A stretch of 64,000 bases of DNA from an uncultured Prochlorococcus sp. GTDB lineage: Bacteria; Cyanobacteriota; Cyanobacteriia; PCC-6307; Cyanobiaceae. The translations under genes and the position numbers were made by a program. Numbering within the stretch: the stretch's first letter is position 1; each line of letters starts with the position of its first letter. The stretch covers positions 57,662-121,661 of the forward strand of contig CACKJM010000002.1 of assembly GCA_902600475.1 (NCBI GenBank), given 5' to 3'. The notes beneath the pieces were generated by a model, which did not search any database, was not told where the DNA came from, and worked only from the letters and a program-made list of their open reading frames with translations. Positions 33,650 to 43,220 of this stretch are shown here, in pieces.

Positions 33650-34107
33650 AATATTGCAAACCCAAACCCAAGTCAATTTTGAGTTTGGATGTTGGGAGCA
33701 AAAGAATAGGATTAGCTTATTGTGATCCCCTATGCATAACATCAAATATACTTCCAGCAGTAAAAAGGTTTGAAAATAATCAAGAGATTAAAATCATTAG
33801 AAAACATATATATGAATTAAATTTGACAGGTTTTATTGTGGGTCTTCCACTTGATGAGGAAGGTCAAATGACCAGTCAAGCTATTGACTGTAAAAAATAC
33901 GGTCAATTACTTTCAAATAGATTAAAGCTTCCCTTTTCTTACGTCAATGAACATAGTTCAACTTGGGAATCTTCAAATAGATTCGGAATAAAAAAAGATA
34001 AATCCGGATTGATTGATAGTTTTTCAGCAAAAATAATACTTGAACAATGGATCGAAGAAGGTCCTGAATTAGAAGAATTAACTGGTAAACATCAGATAAA
34101 ATATTAG
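33646..34107 (+). CDS. ruvX: Putative pre-16S rRNA nuclease / Holliday junction resolvase YqgF
   Basis: This RNase H-fold protein of the YqgF/RuvX family processes the 5' end of 16S rRNA in E. coli and has been proposed as a Holliday resolvase. The 153 residues show [16 protein letters not shown] (first catalytic Asp), [14 protein letters not shown] and [14 protein letters not shown], then [13 protein letters not shown] with the last Asp. The start is GTG at 33646, overlapping the previous gene's stop as GTGA. The usual RRxDKxxIDxxAA motif is reduced to [12 protein letters not shown]. Confidence 0.9.
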   Translation: MKYCKPKPKSILSLDVGSKRIGLAYCDPLCITSNILPAVKRFENNQEIKIIRKHIYELNLTGFIVGLPLDEEGQMTSQAIDCKKYGQLLSNRLKLPFSYVNEHSSTWESSNRFGIKKDKSGLIDSFSAKIILEQWIEEGPELEELTGKHQIKY

Positions 34108-34133
34108 TATTAAAAAGGATAGATAATTTTTAA

Positions 34134-34670
34134 ATGAAAGAAATCAACTCAAATGATAATTATGATGCGCAATCTCTAATATTAAATGATTCAAATGGAA
34201 ACGAGATATTTTGTTATCTTGAACAAATAGTTAATGTTGAAGGACAAGAATATGCTTTATTAACACCAGTTGATACTCCAGTAAGTCTTTTCAAGATAAA
34301 TGAAAAAGATGAACCTGAACTAATTGAAAAAATAGATAAAAATGAACAAATACTAAAAAATGCTGAAGCAGTTCTTCAAGAACATGATTTAAGACTTATC
34401 AGATCAGCAGTTACATTAACAGTATCAGGAGAACTCGAAGAACCAATTTACGATGAATTAGAGGAAGATTACGTCGATGATGATAGTGAGAGTTATGAAT
34501 TGCTTGTTAACTTTAATCTTTTTGACCAAGAATATGGCTTATATATACCGCTAGATCCTTTTTTTATTGTTGGTAAATTAAAAGACAAAGGTGCCTTATT
34601 AGTCGAAGATGATGAGTTCGATAGAATTCAACCTTTGATTGAAACTGAGCTTGAAAAAAGTAGTTCCTAA
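34134..34670 (+). CDS. DUF3727/DUF1292-type protein
   Basis: This acidic 178-residue protein of cyanobacteria and plant plastids has an N-terminal DUF1292-like strand region (SNGNEIFCYLEQIVNVEGQE, YALLTPVDTP) and a C-terminal DUF3727 part (ELLVNFNLFDQEYGLYIPLD, PFFIVGKLKDKGALLVEDDE). A very acidic linker (EELEEDYVDDDSESYE-like) separates them. No catalytic motif is visible. It lies between ruvX and the YqeG phosphatase gene in the same run, with short gaps. Confidence 0.8.
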   Translation: MKEINSNDNYDAQSLILNDSNGNEIFCYLEQIVNVEGQEYALLTPVDTPVSLFKINEKDEPELIEKIDKNEQILKNAEAVLQEHDLRLIRSAVTLTVSGELEEPIYDELEEDYVDDDSESYELLVNFNLFDQEYGLYIPLDPFFIVGKLKDKGALLVEDDEFDRIQPLIETELEKSSS

Positions 34671-34675
34671 AATAA

Positions 34676-35170
34676 ATGAGATCTATCCTAAAAATCAATT
34701 GGGATTCAAATTTACCAATTTATGAGATTTCTCAATCTGAGTTGCAAGAAAAAGGAATCCATTCTTTATTACTTGACGTTGATGGGACCCTTGTAAATAG
34801 AAAATCAAATATGATCCCAAAAGCTGTAAAAAATTGGATCAGAGAATCCAAAAATCTTTTCTCCCTATATCTGATAAGTAATAATCCATCAAAAGAAAGA
34901 ATCGCAAAAATAGCGAAGGAATTAAATTTAAGGTATAAATACAATGCATCAAAACCACGAAAAAAAGTAACCTTATCTGCTATCAATGAAATTGGCAGTG
35001 AGCCAAAAAATATAGCCATTATTGGCGACAGAATTTTTACAGATATTATTGTTGGAAATAGATGCAATATAAAAACAATATTAGTTAAGCGATTAAAGAA
35101 AGATGGCCTGCCTTTAAAATTTAATTTAACTTTGACAATAGAAAAATTAATTTCTCATTTTATAAAATGA
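34676..35170 (+). CDS. YqeG-family HAD phosphatase
   Basis: This is a HAD IIIA-type phosphatase of 164 residues. Motif I is [12 protein letters not shown] near residue 33, SNNPSKER is motif II, a conserved Lys is in ASKPRKK, and [14 protein letters not shown] is motif IV. The family includes bacterial YqeG and mitochondrial Gep4, a phosphatidylglycerophosphatase, so dephosphorylating the PgsA product is a plausible role. The 4-bp overlap with proB suggests co-translation. Confidence 0.88.
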   Translation: MRSILKINWDSNLPIYEISQSELQEKGIHSLLLDVDGTLVNRKSNMIPKAVKNWIRESKNLFSLYLISNNPSKERIAKIAKELNLRYKYNASKPRKKVTLSAINEIGSEPKNIAIIGDRIFTDIIVGNRCNIKTILVKRLKKDGLPLKFNLTLTIEKLISHFIK

Positions 35171-36249
35171 AAACTTGGGTTATAAAAATTGGTACTAGTA
35201 TTTTAAGAGGAACAGAGAAAACATCTACGGAAGAAGTTATTGAAAACCTTTGTAAATCCTTTACAAATTTTCTTTCAAAAGGAAACAAATTAATTCTAGT
35301 AACTAGTGGAGCCGTAGGATTAGGTTGCCAGAAATTAAATATTAAAACCAGACCAAATGATTTGAGTACTCTTCAGGCTACTGCAGCAGTAGGTCAAGTT
35401 AATTTAATGTCTTTGTACGATAGAGTATTTAATAAATTAGGTCACAATATAGCTCAAATTCTAATCACGAAAGCAGATTTCAATTCACGAGAATCATTTA
35501 ATAACGCTTCTAAAACATTAAAAAGATTAATTGATTTAAATGTTATACCTATAGTAAATGAGAACGACACCGTAGCAAATGAAGAGCTTAAATATGGAGA
35601 CAATGATACTCTCTCTGCTTTAGTTGCCCTAGCTATAAATGCTAACAAGCTTATTTTATTAACCGATATAGAAAATCTATACTCAAAAGATCCACGTAAT
35701 AATAAAGATGCGCAGCCTATTAAAGAAGTCCATAATAGTGAATTAAAAGAGATTAAAGATAAAAATATTCAAAACTCGAATAAAGAATGGGGAACAGGAG
35801 GAATTTCTACAAAATTAATTTCTGCAGAAATAGCAACAAAAGGAGGTGTTGAAGTCCAACTAGTTGATGGAACTAATAAAAAAAACTTAATTGAAATTTT
35901 CAATGAAAATAAAATTGGAACTTTATTTTATCCAGTAGAAAAACCTATAGGAAACAAAAAAAGTTGGCTTTCACACGCAATTCAAACAGTAGGGAAAATT
36001 ACTTTAGATGATGGCGCTTCTTTTGCAATTAAAAAAAAAGGTGCCTCACTTTTAGCGGTTGGTGTTAAGAATGTAGAAGGAAACTTTACGATTAATCAGG
36101 CAGTTAAAATCGTAAATACAAATGATAAAGAAGTTGCAAAAGGTTTAGTTTCAATAAGTAGCGACAAATTAAGAAGTATCTTAAATAATAAAGAAAATAA
36201 CAACTCCTCGATAATTGTCGTACATAGAGATGTTCTTGCTCTCTCTTAG
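35167..36249 (+). CDS. proB: Glutamate 5-kinase
   Basis: ProB phosphorylates glutamate in the first step of proline synthesis and is usually inhibited by proline. It has 360 residues: [12 protein letters not shown] at the N-terminus, [37 protein letters not shown] in the amino-acid kinase core, [20 protein letters not shown], and a C-terminal PUA domain from about residue 270 ([22 protein letters not shown]). It overlaps the upstream phosphatase gene by 4 bp and is 20 bp before lpxD. Confidence 0.95.
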   Translation: MKTWVIKIGTSILRGTEKTSTEEVIENLCKSFTNFLSKGNKLILVTSGAVGLGCQKLNIKTRPNDLSTLQATAAVGQVNLMSLYDRVFNKLGHNIAQILITKADFNSRESFNNASKTLKRLIDLNVIPIVNENDTVANEELKYGDNDTLSALVALAINANKLILLTDIENLYSKDPRNNKDAQPIKEVHNSELKEIKDKNIQNSNKEWGTGGISTKLISAEIATKGGVEVQLVDGTNKKNLIEIFNENKIGTLFYPVEKPIGNKKSWLSHAIQTVGKITLDDGASFAIKKKGASLLAVGVKNVEGNFTINQAVKIVNTNDKEVAKGLVSISSDKLRSILNNKENNNSSIIVVHRDVLALS

Positions 36250-36269
36250 AAAAAAATTAAAACTGAAAA

Positions 36270-37301
36270 ATGCTTTTAAGTGATTTAGTTGATCTAATAA
36301 AAAAAGGAAATTCAAATTTTATTAGTGCCAATATTTTCGAAAATTTAAATATAGATGATGCTGCCTCATTAGATGCTGCAGTTAAACATCAAATATCTTT
36401 TTTAGAGGAAAATAATATTCTTAAAGAAAAATTAGATCAAACTAAAGCATCAGCAATAATAACAACTAACAACGATGAAATCCTTAGTGCCCTAAAGAAA
36501 CTCAATATATCAAACATAATCGTTAAAAATCCTAGAATTGCATTTGCAGAAGTATTGGATTGTTTATATAAACCTATCAATTACAAACCAGGAATTCACG
36601 CTTCAGCAGTCATAGATAAAACAGCAATAATTGGAGCAGATTGCCATATTGGACCTAATGTCTATATTGGAGAAAATACTGTAATTGGAGACAATAATCA
36701 TATTCTTCCTGGATCATCAATTTTAGGTAATGTTCGAATAGGAAATAATAATATAATTCATCCAAATTGTGTTATTTACGAAAATACCACTCTCAAAAAT
36801 AATTGTGTAATTAATTCAAATTCTGTTATTGGATCAGAGGGATTTGGTTTTATTCCTGAAAATGGCAAATGGGTAAAGATGCCGCAAAAAGGTGGTGTAA
36901 AAATAATGAGTTTTGTAGAAATTGGAACTAATTGTTGTATTGATAGACCTGCAGTTGGATTTACTTTTATTGATGAGGGAACAAAGTTGGATAATTTAAT
37001 ACAAATAGGTCATGGCGTAAAAATTGGAAAGAATTGTGCATTTGCAGCTCAAGTTGGTATTGCTGGAGGAGCAAATATTGGAGATGGTGTTATTTTGGCA
37101 GGACAAGTAGGAGTCAATAATCGAGTAAAAATTGGTAATAATGTCATTGCGAGTTCAAAATGCGGAATCCATTGTGACATAAAAGATGGCAAGGTAATTA
37201 GTGGTTTCCCCGCGATGGAAAATAAATCATGGCTAAGGAGTTCAAGTATTTTTAAAAAATTACCAGAATTAGCAAAAAAACTTAGACAATTAGACAAGTA
37301 A
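36270..37301 (+). CDS. lpxD: UDP-3-O-acylglucosamine N-acyltransferase
   Basis: LpxD adds the second acyl chain in lipid A synthesis. The 343 residues include an N-terminal LpxD-type domain and a long left-handed beta helix from about residue 105, made of hexapeptides (IIGADCHIGPNVYIGENTVI and so on). GSEGFGFIPENGKWVKMPQKG and IGHGVKIGKNCAFAAQ hold the catalytic His. Picocyanobacterial lipid A is simplified but still needs acyl transfer. It is followed by leuB after 31 bp. Confidence 0.93.
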   Translation: MLLSDLVDLIKKGNSNFISANIFENLNIDDAASLDAAVKHQISFLEENNILKEKLDQTKASAIITTNNDEILSALKKLNISNIIVKNPRIAFAEVLDCLYKPINYKPGIHASAVIDKTAIIGADCHIGPNVYIGENTVIGDNNHILPGSSILGNVRIGNNNIIHPNCVIYENTTLKNNCVINSNSVIGSEGFGFIPENGKWVKMPQKGGVKIMSFVEIGTNCCIDRPAVGFTFIDEGTKLDNLIQIGHGVKIGKNCAFAAQVGIAGGANIGDGVILAGQVGVNNRVKIGNNVIASSKCGIHCDIKDGKVISGFPAMENKSWLRSSSIFKKLPELAKKLRQLDK

Positions 37302-37332
37302 TAATTTATTGTTCTATTAAACAAAAATTTAA

Positions 37333-38406
37333 ATGAAGAAATATAAGATTGTTTTATTGTCAGGAGACGGAATTGGACCAGAGATTTCAGAAGTTTCAAA
37401 AAAAGTTTTAAAAAAGCTTTCAAAAAATCATAATTTCGATATTGAGATTATTGAAAAATTATTTGGAGGGATAGCATATGAAAAATATGGTACTCCTGCT
37501 CCAGATGAGACACTAGATCAATGCAAAAAAAGTGATGCAGTACTTTTAGCATGTGTTGGAGATATTAAATATGATTCTCTTGCAAGAGAATTAAGGCCAG
37601 AAAGTGGGTTACTAAAGTTAAGAGCTGCCCTAAACCTTTTCGCAAATATCAGGCCTGTCAAAATAAGAAAATCTCTACTAGATTCAAGTACATTAAAAAA
37701 AGAAATCGTTGAGCATGTAGATCTTATTGTTGTAAGAGAATTAATAGGGGGAATTTATTTCGGAAAACCAAGAGGACATATAATAAATACAAAAATCCCA
37801 AAAGCTTTCAATACGATGGTTTATGATTCGACAGAAATAGAAAGAATAACTGAAATAGCAATAAAAATTGCTAACCAAAGAAATAAAAAAATATGTTCTG
37901 TTGATAAATCAAACGTTCTTGAGGTTAGTCAATTGTGGAGAGATACAGTTTTAAATATCACCTCAAAAGATAAAAATATATCTCTAAGCAATATGTACGT
38001 TGATAATGCAGCAATGCAATTAGTTAGAGATCCTGGTCAATTTGATGTGATTTTAACTAGTAATTTATTTGGAGATATTTTAAGCGATTTAGCCGCAATG
38101 TTAACTGGTTCTATTGGTATGCTTCCATCTGCTTCTTTAAACAATAATGGCCCAGGCGTTTTTGAACCTGTTCATGGTTCGGCTCCTGATATAGCTGGTA
38201 AAAACATAGCTAATCCTATTGCAATGCTTTTATCTGCTTCCATGATGTTAAAAATTGGATTAAACGAAGAAGAAGCTGCAGAAAATTTAGAAACTGCCAT
38301 TGACAAAGTTTTATCAAAAGGATTTAGAACAGCCGATTTAGCTGATGGGTCTACTGAAGTTTTATCTTGCAGTGCAATCGGAGATAAAATAATAGATGAA
38401 ATTTAA
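37333..38406 (+). CDS. leuB: 3-isopropylmalate dehydrogenase
   Basis: LeuB oxidatively decarboxylates 3-isopropylmalate in leucine synthesis, using NAD and Mg2+/Mn2+. It has 357 residues: LLSGDGIGPEISEVSKKVL at the N-terminus, RPESGLLKLRAALNLFANIRPVK (substrate Arg residues), VRELIGGIYFG, and LTSNLFGDILSDLAAMLTGSIGMLPSA with the metal Asp residues, then FEPVHGSAPDIAGKNIANPIA, the nucleotide site. The protein is complete. Confidence 0.97.
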   Translation: MKKYKIVLLSGDGIGPEISEVSKKVLKKLSKNHNFDIEIIEKLFGGIAYEKYGTPAPDETLDQCKKSDAVLLACVGDIKYDSLARELRPESGLLKLRAALNLFANIRPVKIRKSLLDSSTLKKEIVEHVDLIVVRELIGGIYFGKPRGHIINTKIPKAFNTMVYDSTEIERITEIAIKIANQRNKKICSVDKSNVLEVSQLWRDTVLNITSKDKNISLSNMYVDNAAMQLVRDPGQFDVILTSNLFGDILSDLAAMLTGSIGMLPSASLNNNGPGVFEPVHGSAPDIAGKNIANPIAMLLSASMMLKIGLNEEEAAENLETAIDKVLSKGFRTADLADGSTEVLSCSAIGDKIIDEI

Positions 38407-38495
38407 AAAAAAATTAATAAATAAAAAAATATTTTTAAGTAAAACATAAAGTTGGCATATGACCTGTCAGAATCATTAGATATTGTTTTTAAAAA

Positions 38496-39392
38496 ATGTC
38501 AAAACGTCATCCAGTAGTCGCTGTAACAGGATCTTCAGGAGCAGGAACAAGTACAGTAAAAAGAGCCTTTGAGCATATTTTTGCCAGAGAAGATATTGTT
38601 CCCGCAGTTGTAGAAGGTGATAGTTACCACAGATTTGAAAGAATGCCTATGAAAAAAGCTATGGCAGACGCTCTTGCAAAAGGTGAAAATTTCTCTCATT
38701 TTGGCCCAGAGGCTAATCTTTTTGACAAGTTAGAAGAACTTTTTAAAATCTATGGTGAAACTGGAGGAGGAAAGAAAAGATATTATCTACATAGTCTTGA
38801 AGAAGCAGAAGAACATAATACAAGACTTGGGACATCCCTAGAACCTGGGCAATTTACTCCATGGGAAGATATTCCTGAGGGAACAGACGTACTTTTCTAT
38901 GAAGGTTTGCATGGCGGGGTAGAAGGTGATGGATACAATGTGGCATCTTATGCTGATTTACTTGTTGGCGTTGTTCCAATAACAAATTTAGAGTGGATTC
39001 AAAAAATCCATAGAGATAACGCAGAAAGAGGTTACTCAGCGGAAACCATTGTGGATACGATATTGAGAAGAATGCCTGATTATATAAATCATATCTGCCC
39101 ACAATTCAGCAAAACCGATATTAATTTCCAAAGAATTCCCACAATTGACACATCTAATCCTTTCATATGCAGGAATATCCCAACTCCTGATGAGAGCTTT
39201 GTGATTATACATTTCAGAAAAGGTGCAAGAGAGAAATGGGGGATTGATTTTCAATACTTGCTTGGAATGATTAACGATTCATTTATGTCAAGTCCAACAA
39301 GTATCGTTGTAAATGGAGGAAAAATGGGATTCGCAATGGAACTAATTCTCACTCCAATAATTCATAAAATGATTGAGGAGAAAAATAAATAA
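38496..39392 (+). CDS. prk: Phosphoribulokinase, proteobacterial (class I) type
   Basis: The enzyme phosphorylates ribulose 5-phosphate to ribulose 1,5-bisphosphate. The 298-residue protein starts MSKRHPVVAVTGSSGAGTST, a P-loop of the octameric class I enzymes of proteobacteria. Other matches are EGDSYHRFER, HFGPEANLFDKLEELF, YLHSLEEAEEHN, LFYEGLHGG and IQKIHRDNAERGYS. The class II cyanobacterial and plant PRK has redox cysteines in and after the P-loop for thioredoxin and CP12 control; here the P-loop has none, and only two cysteines occur in the whole protein, both late. The enzyme family is certain. Confidence 0.93.
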   Translation: MSKRHPVVAVTGSSGAGTSTVKRAFEHIFAREDIVPAVVEGDSYHRFERMPMKKAMADALAKGENFSHFGPEANLFDKLEELFKIYGETGGGKKRYYLHSLEEAEEHNTRLGTSLEPGQFTPWEDIPEGTDVLFYEGLHGGVEGDGYNVASYADLLVGVVPITNLEWIQKIHRDNAERGYSAETIVDTILRRMPDYINHICPQFSKTDINFQRIPTIDTSNPFICRNIPTPDESFVIIHFRKGAREKWGIDFQYLLGMINDSFMSSPTSIVVNGGKMGFAMELILTPIIHKMIEEKNK

Positions 39393-39532
39393 TATTTAAT
39401 TTTGGATTATCAATTCAAATCATCATATTTTTTACTTTGAAGAGTTTTTAATCTAGAGGATTTCAAATTTTTATATATCTTTCTTGATTAAAGTACCTAA
39501 TTTAGATTTAAATAGAAAAAACAGATAACGTT

Positions 39533-40414
39533 GTGTCATTAATCGACTGGTTTGCTGCAAGGCGTAAAGATCAATTTGTTGGGAAAGTTTCGCAAGATAC
39601 TGATGAGGGGGATGGTTTGTGGGTTAAATGTTCAGAATGTTCGCAAGTAGCCTATAGAAAAGACCTCATTTCAAATTTCAATGTTTGTAGTAATTGTGGA
39701 CACCACAATAGGATTAATAGCGATGAAAGGATAAATATAATTGCTGACAAAAATTCATTCGAGGAGTTTGATAGTTCACTAAGTCCTACAGATCCTTTAG
39801 GTTTTAAAGATAGAAGAGCGTATGCTGATCGAATTAAAGAAAGTCAAGCAGGTACAGGTTTAAGAGATGGAGTCGTAACAGGTATCTGTTCTGTAAATTC
39901 AATGCCTTTAGCATTAGCTGTTATGGATTTTCGATTTATGGGAGGATCCATGGGTTCAGTAGTTGGTGAAAAAATTACAAGAATAATTGAGAAAGCAACT
40001 TTAGAAAATTTTCCAATTCTTATTGTTTGCGCATCAGGAGGGGCAAGGATGCAAGAAGGTATGTTGAGTCTCATGCAAATGGCAAAAATATCTGGAGCAC
40101 TAAAAAAACATAAAGAAAAAAATCTTCTTTATATGCCCTTGTTAACTCATCCAACCACTGGAGGGGTGACAGCAAGCTTTGCAATGTTAGGTGATTTAAT
40201 TTTGGCGGAACCCAAAGCTCTTATTGGTTTTGCTGGAAGAAGGGTCATAGAACAAACATTAAGAGAAAAATTACCCGATAATTTTCAAACAGCTGAATAT
40301 CTCCTTGAGCATGGTTTTGTTGATGTAATAATTAAAAGGAAAGATCTCAAGGATACTTTGACTAAAATTTTAAAAATTCATGGTGTAAAAGAACTTGTAA
40401 AAGCAAATATGTAA
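39533..40414 (+). CDS. accD: Acetyl-CoA carboxylase carboxyltransferase subunit beta
   Basis: AccD is the beta subunit of the heteromeric carboxyltransferase of fatty-acid synthesis. The 293 residues begin [15 protein letters not shown] and include a C4 zinc finger (CSEC ... CSNC, near residues 34-56) and the crotonase-fold domain with [32 protein letters not shown] and [15 protein letters not shown]. The start is GTG at 39533, giving the expected N-terminus. It is followed by a small exported protein gene 1 bp later. Confidence 0.96.
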   Translation: MSLIDWFAARRKDQFVGKVSQDTDEGDGLWVKCSECSQVAYRKDLISNFNVCSNCGHHNRINSDERINIIADKNSFEEFDSSLSPTDPLGFKDRRAYADRIKESQAGTGLRDGVVTGICSVNSMPLALAVMDFRFMGGSMGSVVGEKITRIIEKATLENFPILIVCASGGARMQEGMLSLMQMAKISGALKKHKEKNLLYMPLLTHPTTGGVTASFAMLGDLILAEPKALIGFAGRRVIEQTLREKLPDNFQTAEYLLEHGFVDVIIKRKDLKDTLTKILKIHGVKELVKANM

Positions 40415-40415
40415 A

Positions 40416-40805
40416 ATGAGAATTATTTCAAATTTCTTTAATTTTTCTTTAAGTCTTTTATTTTTTATTTTAAATTTTGTTCCATATTCTTATGGAATAG
40501 GAAATGTTGACTGGGTCCTACTAAAAGAGAATAATGAAGGGAAAGAATGGCTTGATAAAGGTAGTATTAAGCCGCTCCCAAATGGTGAAATAAGTGTCTT
40601 AACAAAGTTCTTTAAAAATCCAACTAATTCGGATGATGATGGAGAGTTATCACTTTATGTAATGAGAATTAATTGCAATGAAAAAAAGTTCAAAGATATT
40701 TCAATAAATGGAATACCTCAATTCAATTCAAAATGGCAAACTTCTAATAATGATGAACTCATAGATGTTGTAATTGAAAATAGCTGTTCAGAGTTTATTA
40801 ATTGA
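40416..40805 (+). CDS. Exported hypothetical protein (129 aa)
   Basis: An N-terminal signal sequence (FFNFSLSLLFFILNFVPYSY, cleavage near SYG) is followed by about 100 residues of beta-rich sequence: VDWVLLKENNEGKEWLDKGS, LPNGEISVLTKFF, ELSLYVMRINCNEKKFKDI. The pattern resembles the surface-adhesin E-like or DUF-type exported domains common in cyanobacteria, with two cysteines. It lies 1 bp after accD and ends just before the Gfo/Idh oxidoreductase gene. Function unknown. Confidence 0.7.
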   Translation: MRIISNFFNFSLSLLFFILNFVPYSYGIGNVDWVLLKENNEGKEWLDKGSIKPLPNGEISVLTKFFKNPTNSDDDGELSLYVMRINCNEKKFKDISINGIPQFNSKWQTSNNDELIDVVIENSCSEFIN

Positions 40806-40810
40806 TAAGA

Positions 40811-41902
40811 ATGAATTCTAAAAAATTAAAAATAGCAATCGCTGGACTAGGGTTTGGTAAAAAAGTTCATTTAGAGGCATTAAAAGAGTCTGATTACTTA
40901 ACTCCTGTAGCTATTTATCATTACGAGAAAAAACAAAAATCGATATTAGAAAAAGAAACGGGCTTAGATTTTTTTCATGATTGGGATGACTTAATTAAAT
41001 CTCCCAAAATTGATGGAATTATAATTGCTACACCTCCTGAATCAAGGTTTAAATTAGCCAAAAGCGCCCTTGAGAACAATAAAAATTTGCTTCTAGAAAA
41101 ACCTGTTTCAATATCCTCCTCAGAAATTGAAGAACTTCAGAGAATATCTTTGATTAATAATTTAAGCGTATGTGTTGATTTTGAATATAGAGCAGTACCT
41201 CTTTTCCTTCAGACAAAAAAACTTATTGATGAAAACATCTTAGGAGACATATATTTAGTCAAATTAGATTGGTTAATGGGCAGTAGATCCGACCCTAAAA
41301 GGTCCTGGAATTGGTATTCATTGGAAGAAAAAGGTGGAGGAGTTATTGGCGCCTTAGGTACTCATGCATTCGATATGTTGAATTGGTTTTTTGGAGAAGC
41401 AATAAACGTGTCTGGCAAGTTAGCAACATCAATAAAAAAAAGACCTCTACCTAATTCATCTGATTTAAATGAAGTTACTAGTGAAGATGTATGTTTAGCT
41501 AATATAGAATTATCAAACTACAGCTCGGATCTTATTCCATGTCAGATATCTTTATCATCGATTTCCAAAAATGGTAGAGGATTTAGTTTAGAAATATATG
41601 GAAGTGAAGGTTCACTTATTCTTAAAAGCGAAAATCAAAAAGATTATGTACATGGTTTTAATTTGAAATATTCAAACAACGAAAATAAAATACAAAATCT
41701 AACTGCAGATTCAAGTTTTAATTTTGAAAAAACATGGACTGATGGGAGAATAGCTCCAGTTTTGAGAATTCAAAATTTATGGGCTCAGAGTATAATCAAT
41801 AAAACACCTGTAATCCCAGGCTTATGTGAGGGACTTGCTAGTCATAAAGTTTGCGAAGCCATAAGAGAATCTTCGAAAAGTGGATTAAGTATCAAAATTT
41901 AA
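40811..41902 (+). CDS. Gfo/Idh/MocA-family oxidoreductase
   Basis: This NAD(P)-dependent oxidoreductase has a Rossmann domain (IAIAGLGFGKKVHLEALKES; KIDGIIIATPPESRF; LLLEKPVS with the EKP motif) and a C-terminal substrate domain (VDFEYRAVPLFLQTK, GGGVIGALGTHAFDML). Substrates in this family are sugars, inositols or biliverdin (BvdR is related), so no firm substrate can be given. A TTG at 40802 could also be the start, overlapping the previous stop; ATG 40811 is preferred. Length is about 363 residues. Confidence 0.88.
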   Translation: MNSKKLKIAIAGLGFGKKVHLEALKESDYLTPVAIYHYEKKQKSILEKETGLDFFHDWDDLIKSPKIDGIIIATPPESRFKLAKSALENNKNLLLEKPVSISSSEIEELQRISLINNLSVCVDFEYRAVPLFLQTKKLIDENILGDIYLVKLDWLMGSRSDPKRSWNWYSLEEKGGGVIGALGTHAFDMLNWFFGEAINVSGKLATSIKKRPLPNSSDLNEVTSEDVCLANIELSNYSSDLIPCQISLSSISKNGRGFSLEIYGSEGSLILKSENQKDYVHGFNLKYSNNENKIQNLTADSSFNFEKTWTDGRIAPVLRIQNLWAQSIINKTPVIPGLCEGLASHKVCEAIRESSKSGLSIKI

Positions 41903-42005
41903 GGCTATACATTTATATGTAGCAATTATCACCCAATAAAGTATTGGATTGATTTTATTTTTTTTTCATATTCTGGAAAAATCAATTGAACTGAATTATT
42001 CAAGA

Positions 42006-43073
42006 ATGGCTTTAAATTATTACCAAAATGAGCTTAAAGAAAATGCTCAATTACTAGCTTCTAAAGGGAAAGGGATATTAGCTGTAGATGAATCTACTAA
42101 AACAGTAGGTAAAAGACTTGCTGGAATTGGCGTTGAGAATACTGAAGAGAATAGGAAGGCATATAGAGGAATGCTTTTTACTACGGTAGGTCTTGGTAAA
42201 TATATAAGTGGAGCAATCCTCTTCGAAGAAACTCTTTATCAGAATCACCAAGATGGTGAGTCAATGGTTAAGAAACTAAATGATTTAGGTATTATTCCTG
42301 GTATAAAGGTTGATAAAGGCCTAAATCCACTTCTAGGAGGAGGAGATGTAGAAACTTTTTGCTCTGGCCTAGATGGGTTAGTTGAAAGAGCAGCAAAATA
42401 TTATGAACAAGGTGCCAGATTTGCAAAGTGGAGAGCAGTTCTGCAAATTACAAATGATGGTTGTCCTTCAAAATTATCAATTCAAGAAAATGCTTGGGGA
42501 TTAGCAAGGTATGCAAGATCAGTTCAAGAATCTGGGTTGGTACCAATTATTGAACCTGAAATCTTAATGGACGGTGACCATACTATTGAAAAAACTGCTG
42601 AAGTTCAAGAAGAGGTAATAAAGCAGGTTTATATTGCCTGTCAAGCAAATGGAGTTTTTCTAGAAGGTACTCTATTAAAGCCTTCTATGACTGTGAATGG
42701 AGCAGATTGTCCAACAAAGGCTGATCCTATGAAAGTTGCTGAAATGACAATAAGAACTATGGAAAGATGTGTTCCCGCATCTGTTCCTGGAATAGTTTTC
42801 TTATCAGGAGGGTTAAGCGAAGAAGCTGCTTCTGTTTATTTAAATAATATGAACACTCTTTACAGGAAAGCTTTATGGAATGTTTCATTCTCCTATGGAA
42901 GAGCATTACAACACTCATGCTTAAAGGCCTGGAAAGGAAGCGACGTTGAAGGAGGTCAAAAAGCATTGATAGCAAGAGCTCAAGCAAACTCTGAAGCTTC
43001 AAAAGGTGCCTATGTAGCAGGATCTCAACCTTCATCTGATGAGCAATTGTTTGTAGCAGGCTACACTTACTAA
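42006..43073 (+). CDS. Fructose-bisphosphate aldolase, class I
   Basis: This Schiff-base aldolase cleaves or forms fructose 1,6-bisphosphate (and sedoheptulose bisphosphate). The 355 residues contain LLASKGKGILAVDESTKTVG, FAKWRAVLQIT, VPIIEPEILMDGDH and EGTLLKPSMT with the Schiff-base Lys. GIVFLSGGLSEEAA is the phosphate loop. The ATG at 42006 gives MALNYYQNELKENAQ; an upstream in-frame ATG at 41949 would add an odd hydrophobic 19 residues. An unrelated class II enzyme follows 147 bp later. Confidence 0.95.
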   Translation: MALNYYQNELKENAQLLASKGKGILAVDESTKTVGKRLAGIGVENTEENRKAYRGMLFTTVGLGKYISGAILFEETLYQNHQDGESMVKKLNDLGIIPGIKVDKGLNPLLGGGDVETFCSGLDGLVERAAKYYEQGARFAKWRAVLQITNDGCPSKLSIQENAWGLARYARSVQESGLVPIIEPEILMDGDHTIEKTAEVQEEVIKQVYIACQANGVFLEGTLLKPSMTVNGADCPTKADPMKVAEMTIRTMERCVPASVPGIVFLSGGLSEEAASVYLNNMNTLYRKALWNVSFSYGRALQHSCLKAWKGSDVEGGQKALIARAQANSEASKGAYVAGSQPSSDEQLFVAGYTY

Positions 43074-43142
43074 TAAAAAAATTCTAAAAATATACTCTGG
43101 GTCAAAAAATTAGTTTCTTTAATTTAGTATTTTGTATATCTA

Positions 43143-43172
43143 ATGACGTGACATTTGATACCTCTTTATACT
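43143..43172 (+). promoter_or_regulatory. Probable promoter of the class II aldolase gene
   Basis: A -10 hexamer TATACT at 43167-43172 with a possible -35 (ATGACG, 43143-43148, 18 bp before) lies about 50 bp upstream of the ATG at 43221. The -10 fits the cyanobacterial housekeeping sigma consensus well. This suggests separate transcription from the class I gene. Confidence 0.45.
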
Positions 43173-43220
43173 AAACTCGCGGAAACATATGCTTCATATA
43201 GCATTTAACTTATTTTAATT

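Noticed and set aside
43074..43220. Possible tRNA between the two aldolase genes
   Set aside because: No acceptor stem or T-loop GTTCRA motif could be found; the region looks like a promoter.
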